In this document: positions 26,789 through 37,998 of the stretch, in pieces
How positions within the stretch are numbered: position 1 is the stretch's first letter
Layout: the number at the start of each line of letters is the position of its first letter
Source: Acidobacteriota bacterium
Lineage (GTDB): Bacteria > Acidobacteriota > Thermoanaerobaculia > Multivoradales > JBCCEF01
Length of the DNA stretch: 64,000 nt
NCBI GenBank assembly: GCA_039028635.1
Contig: JBCCHV010000015.1
Span: 38,254-102,253, forward strand
Direction: 5' to 3'
Notes under the pieces: model-generated
What the model saw: only the letters and a program-made list of their open reading frames with translations
Database searches by the model: none
Told to the model about the DNA's origin: nothing
Made by a program: the position numbers and the translations under genes

Positions 26789-27352
26789 ATGTTCACCATT
26801 CCCAATCTCCTGTCCATCCTGCGGATGGGATTGGTGCCGCTGTTCATCATCGCGGTGATCGACGGTGACGCCTTTAAGGCCCTCTTGATCTTCACCATCG
26901 CCGGCGTCACCGATGCTCTCGATGGCTTCATCGCCCGCTTCTGGGAGCAGCAGACGCTTCTCGGCACCTACCTCGACCCGATCGCCGACAAGCTGTTGCT
27001 GACTTCGGCCTACGTGGTGCTGGCGATCCCCCGCCTCAATCCCGAGATGCCGATTCCGATTTGGGTGACGGTGCTGGTGCTGGCTCGAGACGTGGTGATC
27101 GTGGTGATGGCAGGGGCCCTGTACCTGGCCGCCAATGTCAAGAAGTTTCCACCGGCCCTGCTCGGCAAGGTGACCACGGCGGCGCAGGTGACCACCGTCG
27201 TGCTGGTGCTGGTGACCGGAGTCCTGCCGCACTGGGAAGGGCTGCGCTGGGCGTCGACGGTGGCGATCTACAGCACCGCCCTGCTGACCGTGGCATCCGG
27301 TCTCAACTACATCATCCTGGCCAATCGCATGTCCGATTCCCGCAAGGAGTAG
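26789..27352 (+). CDS. pgsA: CDP-diacylglycerol--glycerol-3-phosphate 3-phosphatidyltransferase
   Basis: 187 residues, usual length. First committed enzyme of phosphatidylglycerol synthesis, in the inner membrane. The complete CDP-alcohol motif is present: 'DALDGFIARF', then GTYLDPIADK, with all four acidic residues (contrast the variant at 8655-9269). The N-terminal FTIPNLLSILRMGLVPLF segment is typical of PgsA. It lies 28 bp after the lipoprotein gene and 9 bp before dnaE. Confidence 0.93.
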   Translation: MFTIPNLLSILRMGLVPLFIIAVIDGDAFKALLIFTIAGVTDALDGFIARFWEQQTLLGTYLDPIADKLLLTSAYVVLAIPRLNPEMPIPIWVTVLVLARDVVIVVMAGALYLAANVKKFPPALLGKVTTAAQVTTVVLVLVTGVLPHWEGLRWASTVAIYSTALLTVASGLNYIILANRMSDSRKE

Positions 27353-27361
27353 AGCGCTGCC

Positions 27362-30814
<3,453 letters not shown>

Positions 30815-30929
30815 CGCGCTCGGCGAAGGTCCTGCGGGCTCGGCAGAGCTTGCCACCGTGGACTCAGCTCCCGCCGCCGATGCCTGGAACCTCGCTGCGC
30901 CCGCTGCGTAGGAGACCCGGGGGAGTCTG

Positions 30930-32069
30930 ATGGGAAAGAAGAGATCGGCGATTCAAGGCTTCGTTCGTGACTACACGGCGGGCCTGCGGCGCGAGGAGTT
31001 CCGCCGTCTGTTCCGCGAGGACGCGGTGGAGGCCTATGCCGTTCTCACCCGCGACCGGGAGGATGCCGACGAGCCCGCGGGGCGCGTGCGGCGCTTCTTC
31101 TATCGTGCCCGCATCCTGTTTCTCGGAATCTCGGAGAAGCTGGCACCGGCGCGGCGCATTCTGTTCGCCCTCTCCCTGCTGTGCGTGGTCCTCGCCCTCG
31201 CCGAGTGTCGGCTCGACGTCGGCAGCTCGACCGAGGGCGGTCGTCTGCTCGTCGAAGCCTCGCCGTTGTGGTGGTTGACCGCCTTCGGTGCGCTGCTCTT
31301 CTTGTTCATCGTCGAGCAGGTCGATCGGGTGCGGGTCCGAGACGAGCTCGAGGTGGCTCGCCTGGTGCAGCGGGATCTGCTGCCGGAGGCCTTTCCCGGA
31401 GTGGCCGGCTACGCCTTCGCCCACTCCTATCGCACCGCCCGCGAGGTTGGTGGCGACTACTACGATTTGATTCCTTTGCCGGATGGCCGCCTGGTGCTGC
31501 TCTCCGGCGACGCCAGTGGTCACGGTATGGCCGCCGGGCTGTTGATGGCGATCGCCAACGCCACCATCCAAACCGCCGTCGCGACCGATCCGGAGCCCCG
31601 TTCGGTGGCCCTCGCCCTCAACCGCACCCTCTGCTGTACCGGCGGTCAGCGCGCCTTCATGACCCTCTTCTATGGTCTCCTCGACCCCGCCAGCGGTCGC
31701 CTCGACTATGTCTGCGCCGGTCACCCGTTTCCGCTGTTGGTCCGTCCCGGGCGGCAGGTGATCGAGCTCGGCAAGGGAGGATTGCCCCTCGGCCTGCGGA
31801 CCGGGCTCGAAATCACCGCCGCCCGCGCCGACCTCGAGGCCGGGGATCACCTAGTGCTCTACACGGACGGCCTACCGGAAGCCCTCGATCGCCGCGGTGA
31901 GGCCTTTGGCTTCGAACGGCTGCGCGACCTGGTGGCCGCCGGCGGGGGCGCCCAGCGGGTCCACGACGGGGTCTTGGTGGCCTTCGAGCGCCACCTCGGC
32001 GGTGCCGACCTGGCGGACGACGTCAGCCTGGTGGTGGTCGAACGCTCGCGCACCCCGCAGCGGAGCTGA
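30930..32069 (+). CDS. Membrane-anchored PP2C-type (SpoIIE/RsbU) phosphatase
   Basis: 379 residues. Two hydrophobic helices at about 76-92 and 112-128 anchor it. The rest is a SpoIIE/PP2C phosphatase: 'AREVGGDYYDLIPL', SGDASGHGMAAGLLM with metal-binding Asp, 'YTDGLPEALDRRGE' and a C-terminal ADDVSLVVVE. Such enzymes dephosphorylate anti-sigma-factor antagonists in partner-switching systems. There is no sensor domain beyond the helices and no RsbV/RsbW-type genes beside it, so the target is unknown. A strong hairpin follows at 32103-32128. Confidence 0.9.
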   Translation: MGKKRSAIQGFVRDYTAGLRREEFRRLFREDAVEAYAVLTRDREDADEPAGRVRRFFYRARILFLGISEKLAPARRILFALSLLCVVLALAECRLDVGSSTEGGRLLVEASPLWWLTAFGALLFLFIVEQVDRVRVRDELEVARLVQRDLLPEAFPGVAGYAFAHSYRTAREVGGDYYDLIPLPDGRLVLLSGDASGHGMAAGLLMAIANATIQTAVATDPEPRSVALALNRTLCCTGGQRAFMTLFYGLLDPASGRLDYVCAGHPFPLLVRPGRQVIELGKGGLPLGLRTGLEITAARADLEAGDHLVLYTDGLPEALDRRGEAFGFERLRDLVAAGGGAQRVHDGVLVAFERHLGGADLADDVSLVVVERSRTPQRS

Positions 32070-32102
32070 GATTCTGGATCGATCGGGCCCAGCGGCCCGC
32101 AG

Positions 32103-32128
32103 GGCGAGCCGGCCGACGCCGGCTCGCC
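32103..32128 (+). terminator. Hairpin downstream of the phosphatase gene
   Basis: GGCGAGCCGGC (32103-32113), loop CGAC and GCCGGCTCGCC (32118-32128) form a perfect 11-bp stem, 34 bp after the stop codon. There is no T-run, so it is a terminator candidate of non-classical form. Confidence 0.45.
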
Positions 32129-32138
32129 GAGAGGGCGT

Positions 32139-32322
32139 CTAGCCCACCCTTCTCTCGAGGTTTTCTTGCGAGAGGCCGTAGGTTCTTGAAGATGCAAGAC
32201 ATCCGCCGCTGCCACGACGCCGCCGTACGCGACGTACTGCGAGGAGAGCAGGCGACGGATAACGCAGCAGATTCGGGGACATACGGACTCGCAGCGGAAA
32301 GCTGGTGAGAAGGGCGGGCTAG
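32139..32322 (+). repeat. CTAG-ended 184-bp repeat, copy A
   Basis: Full copy, 184 bp from CTAG (32139) to CTAG (32319-32322). The ends are inverted repeats of 18 bp (CTAGCCCACCCTTCTCTC against the reverse of GTGAGAAGGGCGGGCTAG, two mismatches). The right-hand CTAG supplies the TAG stop of the minus-strand penicillin acylase gene. CTAGCCC occurs at both borders. No transposase is encoded. A 38-codon frame from ATG 32192 is open but unconvincing as a gene. Confidence 0.85.
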
Positions 32323-35174
32323 CCCTTGGGCTCGTAGACCGTACGCACCGTCACCAGCGGCTGCAGCTCGTCGTGGCGCTGCAGGATCGGGTAGGTGGCG
32401 TTGCGCAGCCAGAGATCGAGGATCGAGCCGAACCAGCGGCTGGTCAGCACGCCGCTAGAGCCGCCGGGCAGGCTGGTCTCGCCGTAGATCTGCCCCGGGG
32501 CGCCTCCCAACTCGCCAACATAGCGGCGCACCGGTCCGGCGCCGAACATGAAGTCGTCGACGGAGTCGGCGCGGGCCGAATGGCTCGAGGCGTCGACGAC
32601 TCCGAAGCCGCCGTCGACGGGAATACCGCGCAGACCCGGCAGCGGATCGGTCATCGGCACCGAGAAGGGACCGCCCAGGGGGTGGTCGAAGACGATCCGA
32701 TGGAGGTAGCCCCAGCGGTAATCGTCCTGCTGCGTCGAGCCGTGGAAGGCAGTTTCGAAGGCGGGGCCGGCGAGGAGATCGAGGGCGTCCCGCAGGCTGT
32801 CGAGGAGCACGATGTCGCGGCGCGTGGCGGCGTCCTCGACGCCGTCGACTGGGAAGAAGTCGATCCCCGAGGCGCCACGACCCTGCTGGGTGGCGAAGAC
32901 GTCGAGGAGGTGGCGTAGGGCGATCATCGAGCGGCCGCTGCCGGGACCCGGCAGGCCGAGGGTGCCGAGGGCGCTGTCGATGGTGTTGCGCAGTGCTTGG
33001 CCCCGCCAGACCGAGTAGATGGTGGCGGCGACGCTGTAAGCGACCTCGTCCGCAGACGGCGCCGCCAGGCCGGCGCGGTCGCCGGCGTCGTAGCCTGCGG
33101 CGATGCCCGTCGGGGTGCTGAAGTCCCAATGGGCCAATCGGTTGACGGCTTCGGCCACTCCGGCATTGTCGGCGAGAGCCACGAGGGCGGGATCGGCGCC
33201 CTGGCGGTGAGCGTTCTCGTAGGCGGTCAAGATGTAGGGCACCAGCGCCTGGGCGTCGAGCAGCACCGTGTCGCCCTGGATCTCCCGCATGTCGGCGGCG
33301 GTCACCCTACCCTGGGAGAGCTTGGCCTTCAGGGCCTGGGTGATGCGGCCGGCGCGTGTGCCCTGGGCGTAGCCGGCGTTGAGGTAATAGATGCCGCCGC
33401 CGGAACGGAGCTGGTTGAGGGGGTCGTTGTCGAGGGTGGTGCCGGCGGGATCGTTGTTGGCGTTGACGAAGTAGCCGGACGCCGGGTTGATCAGCTGGGG
33501 CATCTCCTCGGCGCTCAGGATCTCGTAGGGAATCGCCTGGCCAGGCTGGGGGTTGGCCACCGGCAACCACTCGTTGCCGCCGCTGCCGTTGCGGATGAAA
33601 TAGGGCGGCAGGCCTTCGACCCGACTCTGCTGCAGATCCTCGCGGATCGGCATTTCGGCGCTGGTGAAGTAGGCGATGTTGCCGCGGATGTCACCCACGA
33701 TCCAGTTCTGGGAGCCGACATCGAAGAAGCGCAAGGCGCTCTGGAAATCGGAGACGCTGCGGGCCCGGATCCAGAACCGGAAGGCGTCGATCTCGCGGGT
33801 GGCGGAGAAGCCGGTGTACTGGACCGACAGGGCGCTGCCGGCGGCGGTGTCGAGCTCCACGATGGGGCCGTTGTTGCGCCGTGGCACGATCAGCACCGCC
33901 GGCGGAATGGTGACCCCACCGACCTCGCTGCCGGGTGTCGCCGGGACGCCGTTGTCGGGCACGCTGTCGCCGATCTGGTTGTAGATGAAGACCTGCGGCA
34001 GCGGAATCACCGGCTCGAGGTTGCCCATGTAGACGGTGCTCAGACCGCTCGGCGAGGTGGCGTCCGGAACCAGCGTCTCCTGGAAGGTGTCGGTGACGTC
34101 CATCGGGTTGGTGGTCGAGCCCCAGGAGATGAAGCGGTTCTGTCCCTGGACCAGGAAGGGGACGCCGGCGAAGCTGCTGCCCTGGGCGTCGAGGCGGCCG
34201 TCGGCGGTGCGCAGGTGGACCGGGTAGAAGGTGGCCGGCGAATCGAGGGCGAGATGGGGGTCGTTGGCGAGCAGCGGCATGCGATTGCGCGTCCGTCCGG
34301 CGCTCACCCCCCATTCGTTGGAGCCCTCGATGCGCTCCAGCGGGCGCAGGGCGCTCTCGAGCATGGGGACTCGGCTCGCCCGGTCGAGGAATTTCTGCGC
34401 CAGGTCGGCCGTAATGGCGGACATCGGAGGCGCAGCCGCCACCGCCGCCTTCCAGGTGCTTTCGATGGTCGCCGGGGCGATCGCGGCATCGGCCTCCGGC
34501 AGCGCGGCGCGGGCGGCGTCGGGCACCGTCGAGGCGGGGTCGAAGGGCGCGCTGCGGAAGAGGTCCTCGAAGTAGAGGGCGGCACCGGCGGCGCCGAGGC
34601 CCTGCTGATAGGCCGCCAGGGTGAGGGAGGCTTCGATGTCGAGATCGAAGGACAGGTTGAAGGCGATGGCCTTGGCGATCACCAGGCTGTCGACGGGAGT
34701 CCAGGGGGCCGTCTGGGTGAGCTCGAGGGCGCCGTATTCGATGGGCAGGGGATGAGTCGCGAGCCACGTGTTGACGCCGCGGGCGTAGGCCTCCAAGTGG
34801 GCCTGGGAAACCGGCGTGAGGACGCCCCAGGAGCGCTCGGCGGCGCGCCGCAAGCCGAGGGTGCGGAGCTGCACGTCGTTGCCCATCGCCGGCGGTCCGA
34901 GGATCTCCGCGAGGGTGCCGCTGGCCTGGCGTCGGGTGACGTCCATCTGGAAGAAGCGGTCGGCGGCGTGGATCCAGCCCTGCATGAAGTAGAGGTCCGT
35001 TTCACTCTGGGCGGTGATGTGGGGAACGCCCCAGCGGTCGCGCTCGACCCGTGCCTGGCCGGCGAGGCCCTCGATCTCGTCGCGCACCGTCACCGCCGCT
35101 TCGGTGGCCGGTCGGAAGTCAAAGGTGAAGGCGACGATGGCGAGTAGCGACAGGGTGGCAAGGCGCTTGAGCAA
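32319..35174 (-). CDS. Penicillin acylase family (Ntn hydrolase) protein
   Basis: 951 residues. An N-terminal signal peptide (MLKRLATLSLLAIVAFTF...) sends it to the periplasm. The family hallmark is the autocatalytic junction at Gly284-Ser285 in RIEGSNEWGVSAGRT, where Ser285 becomes the N-terminal nucleophile of the beta chain. The alpha-chain region 'RWGVPHITAQSETDLYFMQG' and the later 'FAGVPFLVQGQNRFISWG' and LANDPHLALDSP motifs fit well. These enzymes cleave amides, including acyl-homoserine lactones and beta-lactam side chains; the substrate here is unknown. Its stop codon lies in the end of repeat copy A. Confidence 0.92.
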   Translation of the reverse strand: MLKRLATLSLLAIVAFTFDFRPATEAAVTVRDEIEGLAGQARVERDRWGVPHITAQSETDLYFMQGWIHAADRFFQMDVTRRQASGTLAEILGPPAMGNDVQLRTLGLRRAAERSWGVLTPVSQAHLEAYARGVNTWLATHPLPIEYGALELTQTAPWTPVDSLVIAKAIAFNLSFDLDIEASLTLAAYQQGLGAAGAALYFEDLFRSAPFDPASTVPDAARAALPEADAAIAPATIESTWKAAVAAAPPMSAITADLAQKFLDRASRVPMLESALRPLERIEGSNEWGVSAGRTRNRMPLLANDPHLALDSPATFYPVHLRTADGRLDAQGSSFAGVPFLVQGQNRFISWGSTTNPMDVTDTFQETLVPDATSPSGLSTVYMGNLEPVIPLPQVFIYNQIGDSVPDNGVPATPGSEVGGVTIPPAVLIVPRRNNGPIVELDTAAGSALSVQYTGFSATREIDAFRFWIRARSVSDFQSALRFFDVGSQNWIVGDIRGNIAYFTSAEMPIREDLQQSRVEGLPPYFIRNGSGGNEWLPVANPQPGQAIPYEILSAEEMPQLINPASGYFVNANNDPAGTTLDNDPLNQLRSGGGIYYLNAGYAQGTRAGRITQALKAKLSQGRVTAADMREIQGDTVLLDAQALVPYILTAYENAHRQGADPALVALADNAGVAEAVNRLAHWDFSTPTGIAAGYDAGDRAGLAAPSADEVAYSVAATIYSVWRGQALRNTIDSALGTLGLPGPGSGRSMIALRHLLDVFATQQGRGASGIDFFPVDGVEDAATRRDIVLLDSLRDALDLLAGPAFETAFHGSTQQDDYRWGYLHRIVFDHPLGGPFSVPMTDPLPGLRGIPVDGGFGVVDASSHSARADSVDDFMFGAGPVRRYVGELGGAPGQIYGETSLPGGSSGVLTSRWFGSILDLWLRNATYPILQRHDELQPLVTVRTVYEPKG

Positions 35175-35293
35175 GACGGATCCTCCGCAGTATGCGCCGC
35201 ACCGCGTGGGCGGGGCGGCGGATTTCGAACGTGATGTGAATCTTTTTTACGGTCCCCCCGAGGATCTGTCAAGGGATTGGCGGAGGTAGACTG

Positions 35294-36205
35294 ATGACCA
35301 TGACCGAGTTCAAGCTGGTGGCTGGCTGTGCCGAGTGCGCGCGACAATACGACGTCACCGGGCAATTGCCGGGCAATCGGTTCCATTGCTCCTGCGGAGC
35401 GATCGTGACGGTGCCGACGCCGCAGCCCCACGAGTCGGCCGCGATCCACTGCAGCTCGTGCGGCGGGCCGCGCCAGGACGGTGCCGAGAGCTGCGCCTTT
35501 TGCGGTGCCGACTTCACCATCCACGAGCTCGACCTGTCGGCCCTCTGTCCGCACTGCATGACTCGCCTCAGCCGGCGCGCCAAGTACTGCCACTCCTGCG
35601 CCCATCCGATGACCGCGACGCGGGCCGAGTCGACGCCCACCGAGGTGCCGTGTCCGAGCTGCCCGTCGGAAGAGGACGGGCGCCGCCTGCGCAGTCGTCG
35701 GGTCGGCCGCCTGGCGATCCTCGAGTGTGCCCGCTGTGCCGGTATCTGGCTCGAGCGCGATGTCTTCGAGCGCCTCGGACGGCAGGCGCGCGGCGGCCAC
35801 GTGCCGACCAGTATTTCGGACACTTCCGTCGGCTCTGCCTCCGGGACCGTCACCAGCCCGGTCGATGCGCGCCCGGAGGATGTTCCCATGTACCGGCCCT
35901 GCCCGATCTGCGGCAAGCTGATGAACCGGCAGAACTACGGTCGGCGCAGCGGGGTGATCGTCGACCTGTGCAAGGAGCATGGCCTGTGGTTCGATGCCGA
36001 CGAGCTCGACCGCATTCTGGGCTGGATCAAGGATGGGGGGCTCGACCGCGCCGAGCGCCAGACGGTGGCCGCCGCCCGCGAGGCCCAGCGCCAACGGCCG
36101 CCGGTGGCGGCAGTGCCGATGGAGTCCTTCGGCAGGTACCAGAGGCCCCTGCTGGTGGAGGCCATCTCCTGGGCCGTCGATTGGGTGATTGACTTGCGAC
36201 GGTGA
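35294..36205 (+). CDS. Multi-zinc-ribbon protein with zf-TFIIB domains
   Basis: 303 residues with many CxxC pairs. C12-x2-C15 and CSCGA are at the start, then HCSSCGG/CAFCGA and CPHC/CHSCAHP pairs. There are two zf-TFIIB-type ribbons: CPSC...LECARCAGIWLERD near residues 118-155 and CPICGKLM...DLCKEHGLWFDADE near 200-235. The 'GIWLERDVFE' and GLWFDADELD tails are the zf-TFIIB signature. Likely a cytosolic zinc protein of unknown function. GGAGG lies 9 nt before ATG 35294. It is divergent from the penicillin acylase gene. Confidence 0.8.
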   Translation: MTMTEFKLVAGCAECARQYDVTGQLPGNRFHCSCGAIVTVPTPQPHESAAIHCSSCGGPRQDGAESCAFCGADFTIHELDLSALCPHCMTRLSRRAKYCHSCAHPMTATRAESTPTEVPCPSCPSEEDGRRLRSRRVGRLAILECARCAGIWLERDVFERLGRQARGGHVPTSISDTSVGSASGTVTSPVDARPEDVPMYRPCPICGKLMNRQNYGRRSGVIVDLCKEHGLWFDADELDRILGWIKDGGLDRAERQTVAAAREAQRQRPPVAAVPMESFGRYQRPLLVEAISWAVDWVIDLRR

Positions 36206-36256
36206 GCGGTTCCGCCGTGCCGGTCGGCGGTGTAGGATGTCGAGCTTCGAAGGGGA

Positions 36257-37591
36257 ATGACGATGCTCGACTGGACTCCCGAATCCTGGCGCTCCAAAGA
36301 AGCCCTGCAACAGCCCAATTACCCGGACTCCGCCGCTCTCGAGAAGGCCCTCGCGGAGCTGCGTTCGCTGCCGCCGTTGGTGACCTCCTGGGAGATCGCC
36401 TCCCTCAAGGAGCAGCTCGGTGAGGCGGCGCGCGGCGAGCGCTTTCTCCTACAGGGTGGAGACTGTGCCGAAATCTTCGACGACTGCCGGGCGGACTCGA
36501 TCACCAGCAAGCTCAAGATCCTGCTGCAGATGAGCCTGGTGCTGCTGCACGGCGGCAAGAAGCGGGTGACTCGCGTCGGCCGCTTCGCCGGCCAGTATGC
36601 CAAGCCGCGGTCCTCGGATCTCGAGACCATCGATGGCGTCACCCTACCGAGCTACCGCGGCGACCTGGTCAATGGGGCGGCCTTCACCGCCGAGGACCGG
36701 ATGCCTTCGCCGGATCGCCTGCTGCGCGGCTACGAGCGCTCGGCGCTGACCCTCAACTTCATCCGTGGCCTGATCGAAGGCGGCTTCGCCGACCTCCATC
36801 ACCCCGAGTACTGGCAGCTCGACTTCGTCGAGCACTCGCCGCGGGCGACCGACTACCAGCGCATGGTGCAGACCATCGGGGAAGCGGTGAGCTTCATGGA
36901 GACCTTGGCCGGGCGCACCGTCGGGCAGCTCAAGCGGGTCGACTTCTTCACCAGCCATGAAGGGCTCCATCTGGGCTATGAAGAGGCCCAGACGCGGCGC
37001 GTGCCGCGCCGCGAGGGTTGGTACGACCTGTCGACCCATCTGCCGTGGATCGGCATGCGGACGGCGGATCCGGACGGTGCCCACGTCGAGTTCTTCCGCG
37101 GCGTGCGCAATCCGATCGCGGTCAAGGTCGGGCCGGCGATGACCCGTGATCGTCTGCTTCGGCTGCTCGACCGGCTGCATCCGCAGGACGAGCCCGGCCG
37201 TCTAACCTTGATCCATCGATTCGGCGCCGGCGCCATCGCCGATGGGCTGCCACCCCTGATCGAGGCGGTGCGCGAGAGCGGCAAGACCGTGCTGTGGTGC
37301 TGCGATCCGATGCACGGCAACACCGAGAAAACCTCCCGCGGCCGCAAGACGCGGCGCTTCGAGGCCATCCTGGCGGAGCTCGAGACCGCCTTCGACATCC
37401 ACCAGGCGGCGGGCAGCTACCTCGGTGGGGTGCATATCGAGCTCACCGGCGAAGACGTCACCGAGTGCACCGGTGGCGCCCGCGGTCTCGCTGACGACGA
37501 CCTCGAGCGCGCCTATCGCTCCTTCGTCGATCCTCGCCTCAACTACGAGCAGGCCCTCGAGATGGCGATGCTGATCGCCGGCCGCATCTAG
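36257..37591 (+). CDS. 3-deoxy-7-phosphoheptulonate synthase, class II
   Basis: 444 residues; ATG 36257 or 36263 both possible. Condenses phosphoenolpyruvate and erythrose 4-phosphate, the entry step to aromatic amino acids. It is the class II (plant/mycobacterial) type: 'LLQGGDCAEIFDDC', VTRVGRFAGQYAKPRS, 'LPSYRGDLVNG', DFFTSHEGLHLGYEEA, CCDPMHGNTEKTSRGRKTR and GGVHIELTGEDVTECTGG are all present. It lacks the N-terminal regulatory extension of the mycobacterial enzyme. Its TAG stop is the CTAG that begins repeat copy B. Confidence 0.96.
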   Translation: MTMLDWTPESWRSKEALQQPNYPDSAALEKALAELRSLPPLVTSWEIASLKEQLGEAARGERFLLQGGDCAEIFDDCRADSITSKLKILLQMSLVLLHGGKKRVTRVGRFAGQYAKPRSSDLETIDGVTLPSYRGDLVNGAAFTAEDRMPSPDRLLRGYERSALTLNFIRGLIEGGFADLHHPEYWQLDFVEHSPRATDYQRMVQTIGEAVSFMETLAGRTVGQLKRVDFFTSHEGLHLGYEEAQTRRVPRREGWYDLSTHLPWIGMRTADPDGAHVEFFRGVRNPIAVKVGPAMTRDRLLRLLDRLHPQDEPGRLTLIHRFGAGAIADGLPPLIEAVRESGKTVLWCCDPMHGNTEKTSRGRKTRRFEAILAELETAFDIHQAAGSYLGGVHIELTGEDVTECTGGARGLADDDLERAYRSFVDPRLNYEQALEMAMLIAGRI

Positions 37592-37771
37592 CCCGTCCTT
37601 CTCACCAGCTTTCCGCTGCGAGTCCGTAGGTCCCCGAATCTGCTGCGTTATCCGTCGCTTGCTCTCCTCGCAGTACGTCGAGTACGGCTGCGTCGTGGCA
37701 GCGACGGCTGCCTTGCATCTTCAAGAACCTTCGGCCTCTCGCGAGGAAACCTCGTGAGAAGGGCGGGCTAG
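37588..37771 (-). repeat. CTAG-ended 184-bp repeat, copy B
   Basis: Full copy in the opposite orientation to A and D, again exactly 184 bp, with ends CTAGCCCGTCCTTCTCAC and GTGAGAAGGGCGGGCTAG (17 of 18 complementary). CTAGCCCG is found at both borders. The left CTAG contains the stop of the DAHP synthase gene. The right CTAG is shared with the start of copy C. Confidence 0.87.
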
Positions 37772-37920
37772 CCCGACCTTTCTCACCAGCTTTCCGCTGC
37801 GCGTCCGTAGGTCCCCGAATCTGCGGCGCTATCCGTCGCTTGCTCTCCTCGCAGTACGCCGAGTACGGCTGCGTCGTGGCAGCGACGGCTGCCTTGCATC
37901 TTCAAGAACCTACGGCTTCT
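37768..37920 (-). repeat. CTAG-ended repeat, copy C (truncated)
   Basis: Head-to-tail second copy in the same orientation as B, sharing the CTAG. About 153 bp match copy B closely (for example CTCCTCGCAGTACG and GGCAGCGACGGCTGCC), then similarity stops at about 37920, so the outer end with its inverted repeat is missing. Positions 37592-37998 hold no gene apart from copies B and C. The last 78 bp are an unremarkable leader before the CHAT gene. Confidence 0.85.
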
Positions 37921-37998
37921 TCCACCGTCTGCACTTGCTCGCAGTCGGTCGAGATGCCTCGTGCGTCAGGGGTCGGATTGCCGTGCTAGCATTGAAAA

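Noticed and set aside
32192..32308. A 38-codon frame starting MQDIRRCHDAAV inside the CTAG repeat, open in all four copies
   Set aside because: Differences between copies fall about equally on second and third codon positions, so there is no sign of protein-level selection. The frame probably stays open because the copies are young; kept only as a note.
37588..37920. The tandem repeats as a CRISPR array
   Set aside because: Only two long (about 150-184 bp) units without short repeats and unique spacers, and no cas genes.
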